From Streptomyces clavifer (GTDB lineage: Bacteria > Actinomycetota > Actinomycetes > Streptomycetales > Streptomycetaceae): a DNA stretch of 64,000 nt. Both the position numbers and the translations under genes were made by a program. Shown here piece after piece: positions 59,527-64,000 of the stretch (the stretch's first letter is position 1; every line of letters starts with the position of its first letter). Where the stretch lies: assembly GCA_014651175.1 (NCBI GenBank), contig BMWJ01000011.1, forward strand, positions 62,001 to 126,000. Reading direction: 5' to 3'. Below the pieces are notes generated by a model, which was given only the letters and a program-made list of their open reading frames with translations, made no database searches and had not been told where the DNA came from.

Positions 59527-59933
59527 ACGCTGGCTACCTCCTGTGGGGGGCGTCACATCCGTTATGGCACCCCGTAGAGGAACACGGTATCCGAGGCGGG
59601 AGCCGGGCCGACTACGACCACTGTCCAGGCGGAGGCGCTGGCCCACCGGGCGGTGTGGCTAGGTGGTGAGCTGGTCCTGGACGTGGCGCACCCCGTGGTG
59701 GTATCGCTCAGATATGGCGGTCCGGGTCTGAGGAGGCGAGGCCGCCGGGGGCGAGCGGACGTCGGGCCGAGGCGGGTGCGGGCTCGCCGGGCGGTTGGCG
59801 GAAGTCGGCGCCCTGCTCGACCGGCATCAGCCGGCGCCCCCGCCCGGGCGGGGGCGGGAGCGTCGGAAGCGGGCTCGGAGAAGGCGGGCAGCGAGAGCGG
59901 TCGACGGTCGATCATTGCCGCCGCGCGCCGAGT
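59527..59933. other. Gene-free stretch
   Basis: About 400 bp of unsupported Arg/Gly/Ala-rich frames. It may include the lost 5' half of the methyltransferase. Confidence 0.4.
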
Positions 59934-60158
59934 TTGATGGGCCCTTCCGGACGGGCAACGGCGCACCAGAGCTTGATCGAGGAGTTCGACACGCCTCACC
60001 TCTACGACGTGATCGTTTCCGGTCTGCCGCTGACCAACTTCGCCCCGGAAGACGTCGAGCGGATCATGAACTGCCCCGCCCATGTCTGGCACCTGCAGCG
60101 CCCCCTGGCCAGGGCCGACGCGCCTTCCGCCCCGCGACCGGAAGAGGCCCGGCGGTGA
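59934..60158 (+). pseudogene. SAM-dependent methyltransferase remnant with internal deletion
   Basis: The segment FDTPHLYDVIVSGLPLTNFA and PEDVERIM matches the post-motif region of phosphatidylethanolamine N-methyltransferase-like enzymes (DxIVSxLPxTNF). It jumps straight to PAHVWHLQRPLA, which is the enzyme's C-terminal end. The N-terminal SAM-binding half and about 60-70 residues of the middle are missing. The stop overlaps the DedA start (GTGA), so the original pair was translationally coupled. Confidence 0.6.
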
Positions 60159-60839
60159 ACGCGGTCTCCCAGCTGCTCGGTCACCTCCCGCATGGCCTCG
60201 CCTATGCGGTGGTGGCGGGTGCCATTCTGGCCGATTCCGTTCTCCTGGTCGGCGCGTTCATCCCCACCCTCACACTGCTTCTGACGGCCGGCGCCCTGGC
60301 CCGCAGCGGCGAAATCAGCCTCCCTCTCATCGTCGCCACGGCTGCCACCGCCGTGGTCGCAGGTGATCTCCTCGCCCACCGCACCGGCCAACTCCTCGGC
60401 ACGCGTCTGCGTACCGGTCGTATCGGACGCCGTATTCCGCCTGCTGCCTGGCGGCAGGCGGAGCGGCTGATGAACCGGCACGGAGGCCGGGCCATCTTCA
60501 TCGCCCGCTTCCTGCCCGTGGTCCGGACCCTCGCCCCCCACTTCGCGGGGGCCACCCGTCTGCCCTACCGCCCCCTACAGCGTCACCGCAGCCTGCCTGT
60601 GGGCCACCGTGGAGATCAGCGCCGGATACGCAGTCGCAGCATCGCTGGAGCGCATCCTCACCCTGGGCGCACCGGCCCTGGCCGCAATCGCCGTCACGGT
60701 CGTTACCACCGTCACACTCTGGCGGCGGCACTCGGCGCCCCGGCAGCGGCATGATCATGAAGCGCAGCCCGCGTCTGCCGCCCCGGCGGGCCTCCGGGGC
60801 CGGGACGAGGCTCTGTCACCGGCGGGCAGTCGGCACTGA
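60155..60839 (+). pseudogene. DedA-family membrane protein gene with a frameshift
   Basis: GTG 60155 starts a DedA/SNARE-associated membrane protein: helix AYAVVAGAILADSVLLVGAFIP, LIVATAATAVVAGDLLAHRT and the family motif HGGRAIFIARFLPVVRTLAP (GxxxxFxxRFxPxxR). At about 60570 the frame breaks. The next frame continues the sense (PYSVTAACLWATVEISAGYA, then LGAPALAAIAVTVVTTVTLW) to 60839. Comparing with the usual PYRRIAPYS pattern, a small deletion of about 7 nt is the simplest explanation. DedA proteins act as lipid flippases. Confidence 0.75.
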
Positions 60840-61098
60840 CCGGAAGCTGTGGCCCGGCCGAGCATTCCAGGAGCGCCCGCTCGGTCAAGGACGTGCCGCA
60901 GATAGGAATGAGGGTCGGCGAGGTAACGGCGCCGGTGATCGGCCAGAGCCAAGTCGCTCCAGGCCACGTGACGCATACCGTGCTCGCCGACCCCAAACCA
61001 CAGGTTCGCTCATCGCCTCCGCACGTAGGCAATCCACCTGGTGCTGGGGCTGAACGACCGCCCGACGCGCCGCTTCGGCGAGCCCGAGCGACAGGGGG

Positions 61099-62208
61099 TC
61101 AGCGGGCTGAGGTGTAGGCGGTGAAGAAGGGAACCTTCACCGGTGCCCCGCCGGGGCCGAAGCAACTGACGTAGAGCCGGACGGTTCCGCTGCTCCGGTC
61201 CCAGGGCGCGTGTAGGCCGCAGTAGTCGGCCCCGCGGCCGTAGGCGGTGGTCTGAGCGGTGTCGGACGGGACGGCGATCGACGGCATGGTGACCACGAAG
61301 GGTGCTCCCGAACCGCCGAGGGTGTTGGCGGCTCCGCTGGAGTTGTAGTTGGTCAGAGTGGGCAGTGATCCGTTGTACCAGAGGTAACCGAATGCCTTGG
61401 GCGGGAAGGCCGGGCCGTGGACCGCCCGCAGGTGGGAGTAGCTCAGCGTCCACCTGGTGTCGTACGGAGCGCCGGATGCGTCGTAGCAGGCCACCTGGAC
61501 GGTCTGTCCGGCCGTGCCCGGTGCCCAGTCGGACACCTTGCATCGTGCGCCCTGCCGAGTGTCGACGGCGGTGACCTGCAGGTTTCCGGCTTGGCTGGAC
61601 AGTCCGAGGCCGGGAAGCCATGCCTTCCAGACGCCGGTCGCGCCGTGACTCACCGAGTTGACCGCTCCCGTGGAGTTGTACTGGGTGAGAGCGATCCCGC
61701 TCGTGTCCGAGTAGAGGTAGCCGTACGAGCCGGAAGGTGTCGCGGGGGTGCCGCTGCTGCTGGTGTAGAGGACGGTGAAGGTGGAGTTGTCGGGCGCGCC
61801 ACCGGGTCGGTAACAGTTCACGTAGACGTCCTCGCCGGACCCCACGTCCTTCCAGGCGACGATCTGGCACCAGCGGCCGGTGCTGTCGACCGCGGTGGCG
61901 TGTGCGATTCCGTCCACACCGCCGATCATCGGGAAGTGCACGACGTACGACCCGAGGCCGATCTGGTCCACCTTGACGGGGTTGGTGGACGGGGAGACCC
62001 AACTGCCCCACTGGCGTGAGGGATCGGGCGCGTAGCCGGGCGGAGGGGTCGGGTCGTCCAGATACGCGAAGCCCCAGCGGTCGGGAACCGCGGCTTGGGC
62101 GGATCCTGCGGCAGGAAGAGCCGCGGCCAGGAGCGTGGCCAGCATACCGAGGACGAGCAGCACGGCCCGTACGGGTCTGCTCGACGAGTCTGGGGTGCGG
62201 ACGTGCAT
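61099..62208 (-). CDS. Secreted protein with repeated beta-rich units
   Basis: A 369-aa exported protein of unknown function. ATG 62208 follows AGGAGG; the open frame upstream is non-coding. Signal peptide: RAVLLVLGMLATLLAAALPAAGSAQA with AxA cleavage. The mature part contains three to four repeats of about 90 residues: WGFAYLDDPTPPP, YGYLYSDTSGIALTQYNSTGAVNSV and FGYLWYNGSLPTLTNYNSSGAANTL, alternating with CQIVAWKDVGSGEDVYVNCY and CKVSDWAPGTAGQTVQVACY. Paired cysteines suggest disulfides. Such repeats are frequent in uncharacterised Streptomyces secreted proteins. Confidence 0.85.
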   Translation of the reverse strand: MHVRTPDSSSRPVRAVLLVLGMLATLLAAALPAAGSAQAAVPDRWGFAYLDDPTPPPGYAPDPSRQWGSWVSPSTNPVKVDQIGLGSYVVHFPMIGGVDGIAHATAVDSTGRWCQIVAWKDVGSGEDVYVNCYRPGGAPDNSTFTVLYTSSSGTPATPSGSYGYLYSDTSGIALTQYNSTGAVNSVSHGATGVWKAWLPGLGLSSQAGNLQVTAVDTRQGARCKVSDWAPGTAGQTVQVACYDASGAPYDTRWTLSYSHLRAVHGPAFPPKAFGYLWYNGSLPTLTNYNSSGAANTLGGSGAPFVVTMPSIAVPSDTAQTTAYGRGADYCGLHAPWDRSSGTVRLYVSCFGPGGAPVKVPFFTAYTSAR

Positions 62209-62545
62209 GGGCGTGCCTCCTGTGGACGAGGTGGGTGCTGCCAGCGCGATCCGGTGCTGTGGTACGGACGTTCCATGCCTGCGGTTGCGGGGCGGGCTGT
62301 TCCGGTTCCCCTCCGCTGCGCGGCACCGCACAACCGCGACTACGTGAGGCAGCTGCCCCCGCCCCCCCCCCCCGCGGTGCCCGTGCGCCGTGCCCCTGCC
62401 CCGCGCCCCTGCGAGGGGACTCGGCGCGCTCACTGTTCCAGAAGCACGGTCCACTGGGGCGCTCTCGGCCAGCCGTTCCTAGCTCCTTCCCATGCGGCGC
62501 AGGGGCACCAGGCCCCACTCAGTTCGCTCGTTGCCACAGTGCGGA
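62209..62545. other. Gene-free stretch with a poly-C tract
   Basis: Upstream region of the secreted protein gene. It contains a run of 12 C at about 62362-62373. No gene recognised. Confidence 0.5.
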
Positions 62546-63154
62546 TCAGCGGCTCAGGCCGCTGCCGGTCCTGAGTCGCCTCTTCTCGACACTCCCCCCA
62601 CATCTTCTCCATGCGCCTCGCGGCCCTACGTGGCGGAAACCCGCCTTTCCGCTTCCGGCATGGGCCGCTCGGGTCGGCGGACGACTCAACCGCGTGGGCC
62701 CGCCCCGTGCAGCAGGGTGTCGAGGACGCGGGCTGTGAGGGTGCCGTGTCGAGGCCGGTATCGGCCGGGCTTCCGCGCAGCGACTCCCTGAGGAGCGCGT
62801 AGCAGAGCAGGGATCGTGTCCGTAACCGGGAGGGCCTCCGGCTCCACGACGCTGGCGGATGACGTCGCCGTACTCCCCAGGCACCTCCCAGCACGTGTAA
62901 TGGCGGCCAGGAAGATCCGGCAGCCCAACCCCCAGTGCCTTCGCCAGGTTGGCGGCACTGGTCCTGCGGGTCCGAGAGGGCTCATCGGCAGCGTGATAGA
63001 GGGCATTGGCGCCATGCAGTCCGATCACTACATACTCAACACGCCTCCCCGCACCGACGGCCGATCCCTCGTGGTGCTGCTCGTGCCGGGCATTCACAAC
63101 CTGCCCACAGAGCCCGCATCGCAAGTCGTCCCGTGAGGTATCCACGGGAGGCAT
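62546..63154 (-). CDS. Hypothetical protein with a C-x2-C motif
   Basis: Start ATG 63154 has a GGGAG site 8 nt away. The N-terminal 100 residues look genuine: DLRCGLCGQVVNARHEQHHE (possible zinc ribbon with His), VEYVVIGLHGANALYHAADE and RTSAANLAKALGVGLPDLPG. Beyond residue about 108 the sequence becomes Arg/Pro-rich and may be out of frame, so the true C-terminus is unclear. Function unknown. Confidence 0.5.
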   Translation of the reverse strand: MPPVDTSRDDLRCGLCGQVVNARHEQHHEGSAVGAGRRVEYVVIGLHGANALYHAADEPSRTRRTSAANLAKALGVGLPDLPGRHYTCWEVPGEYGDVIRQRRGAGGPPGYGHDPCSATRSSGSRCAEARPIPASTRHPHSPRPRHPAARGGPTRLSRPPTRAAHAGSGKAGFRHVGPRGAWRRCGGSVEKRRLRTGSGLSR

Positions 63155-63175
63155 CGTGCGGCTCCCTCGTACAGG

Positions 63176-63760
63176 TCACGTCCCTTTGCGTGGTGTTGGC
63201 GATCGGTCGTTTGATGCAGCGGGCAGGACGGTTGGCCCGTCGGTGCAGAGGGCGTCCATGCTTTCGTTGGAGAGGTAGCGGCGGGGGAAGGCGATCCACT
63301 CGTCGTGGAGTTCGGCGAGGACCGCGGTGGCCAAGCGGAGGACGGCAGCCGGGTTCGGGAAGACCTGGACGACGTCGGTGCGGCGCTTGATCTCCCCGTT
63401 CAGCCGCTCCAGCGGGTTCGTCGACTGAATCTTCTTCCAGTGCTGACGAGGAAAGTCCGCGAACGCGGTCAGGTCTTCCTTCGCCCCCGACAGCACTTCT
63501 CTGACCGTGGGGAACTGCCGGCCGAGCATCTCGGCGACGGTGTCGAGCTGAGTGCGGACCCTGTCCGCGGTGGGCTGGGCGAACATCGTGCGGATCGTGG
63601 CGGCGACCGTCTCCGCCGAGCCTTTCGGGATGGCGGCGAAGACATTGCGGACGAAGGGGACTCGGCAGTGCTGCCAGGCGGCGCCAAGTATGACCTTGCG
63701 GATGGCTTTGACCAGGCCGCTGTGGCTGTCGCAGATGACCAGGCGGACGCCGGCCATTCG
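63176..63760 (-). pseudogene. IS256-family transposase, 5'-truncated
   Basis: C-terminal half of an IS256/mutator-type transposase: GVRLVICDSHSGLVKAIRKV (second catalytic Asp strand), WQHCRVPFVRNVFAAIPKGS and STNPLERLNGEIKRRTDVVQ with the catalytic Glu in the conserved NPLERLNxEIKRR. About 195 of the usual 400 residues remain, ending normally. Upstream of about 63760 the frame no longer resembles a transposase, so the 5' half with the first Asp is gone or replaced. The frame stays open to 63943. Confidence 0.85.
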
Positions 63761-64000
63761 GCCCCGGCAGCGAAAGACAACTGAGCACTCCACGGGCGAG
63801 CAGGTCGACAGCTCCACCGACGTCCGCGCAATCCTCGCGTGGGCTCCCGGAACCTGAGTAGCGGCACGCCGATCATGGTGGAACGTTCCCACGACGTATG
63901 GGGGCCGACGGGGCCGATCCACCAAGATTCCCGACAGAGTCAAGCTTGAGAGGCGCCGGAGTTCGAGTAAGGACAGTGTGGTGACGGCGCCGACCTACGG
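63761..64000. other. Unassigned end of window
   Basis: Continues the open frame fused to the IS256 remnant (MTLSGILVDRPRRPPYVVG). It does not resemble a transposase N-terminus or any other family I know. Confidence 0.3.

Overview
The window is high-GC actinobacterial DNA with strong G/C bias at third codon positions, GTG and TTG starts, GGAGG-type ribosome binding sites and gene families typical of Streptomyces (GlsB-like membrane protein, HxlR, ANTAR/SpoIIE phosphatase, GOLPH3-like protein, large S8 protease, a modular NRPS-PKS). The mix of specialised metabolism, uncharacterised single genes and decayed insertion sequences suggests an accessory or chromosome-arm region. I saw no rRNA, tRNA or CRISPR array.

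Layout. 1-2.4 kb: 3' part of a LacI-type regulator and a secreted GH16 glucanase lipoprotein. 2.5-7.8 kb: single genes, including a GlsB-type membrane protein, a 525-aa protein with an eCIS-cargo-like N-terminus, a ComB-family phosphatase and a GNAT acetyltransferase. 8-22.7 kb: a compact biosynthetic operon made of an NRPS (C-A-T-TE), a hybrid NRPS-PKS (A-T-C-A-T-KS-KR-ACP-TE, with no AT) and a TauD-type dioxygenase. The second adenylation domain reads as a proline code. With the AT-less KS-KR module and the dioxygenase, this best matches detoxin/rimosamide-like assembly (inference). A glycosyltransferase and a nucleotidyltransferase-like gene follow.

26-30.7 kb: uncharacterised genes, two of which share a C-terminal domain. 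30.8-38.4 kb: a signalling block in which a soluble hybrid histidine kinase with tandem HAMP repeats is translationally coupled to an ANTAR-GAF-PAS-SpoIIE phosphatase, then a GOLPH3-like protein closed by a 25-bp perfect inverted repeat. 38.7-44 kb: a YCII-type protein, an IS5 remnant and a large secreted subtilase ended by a 22-bp perfect hairpin. 44.2-47.1 kb: a response regulator, sensor kinase and lipoprotein operon with two 4-nt overlaps, on the minus strand. 48.5-57.6 kb: a cold-shock protein, small conserved genes, a divergent HxlR regulator/imine-reductase-like pair and a beta-propeller operon.

57.9-64 kb shows decay: a KapD-like exonuclease stub cut by a degraded IS5-type transposase, a methyltransferase with an internal deletion, a frameshifted DedA gene and a truncated IS256 transposase. 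More frameshifted genes lie near 29.5 and 53.2 kb. Either true pseudogenisation or base-level sequence errors could explain these.
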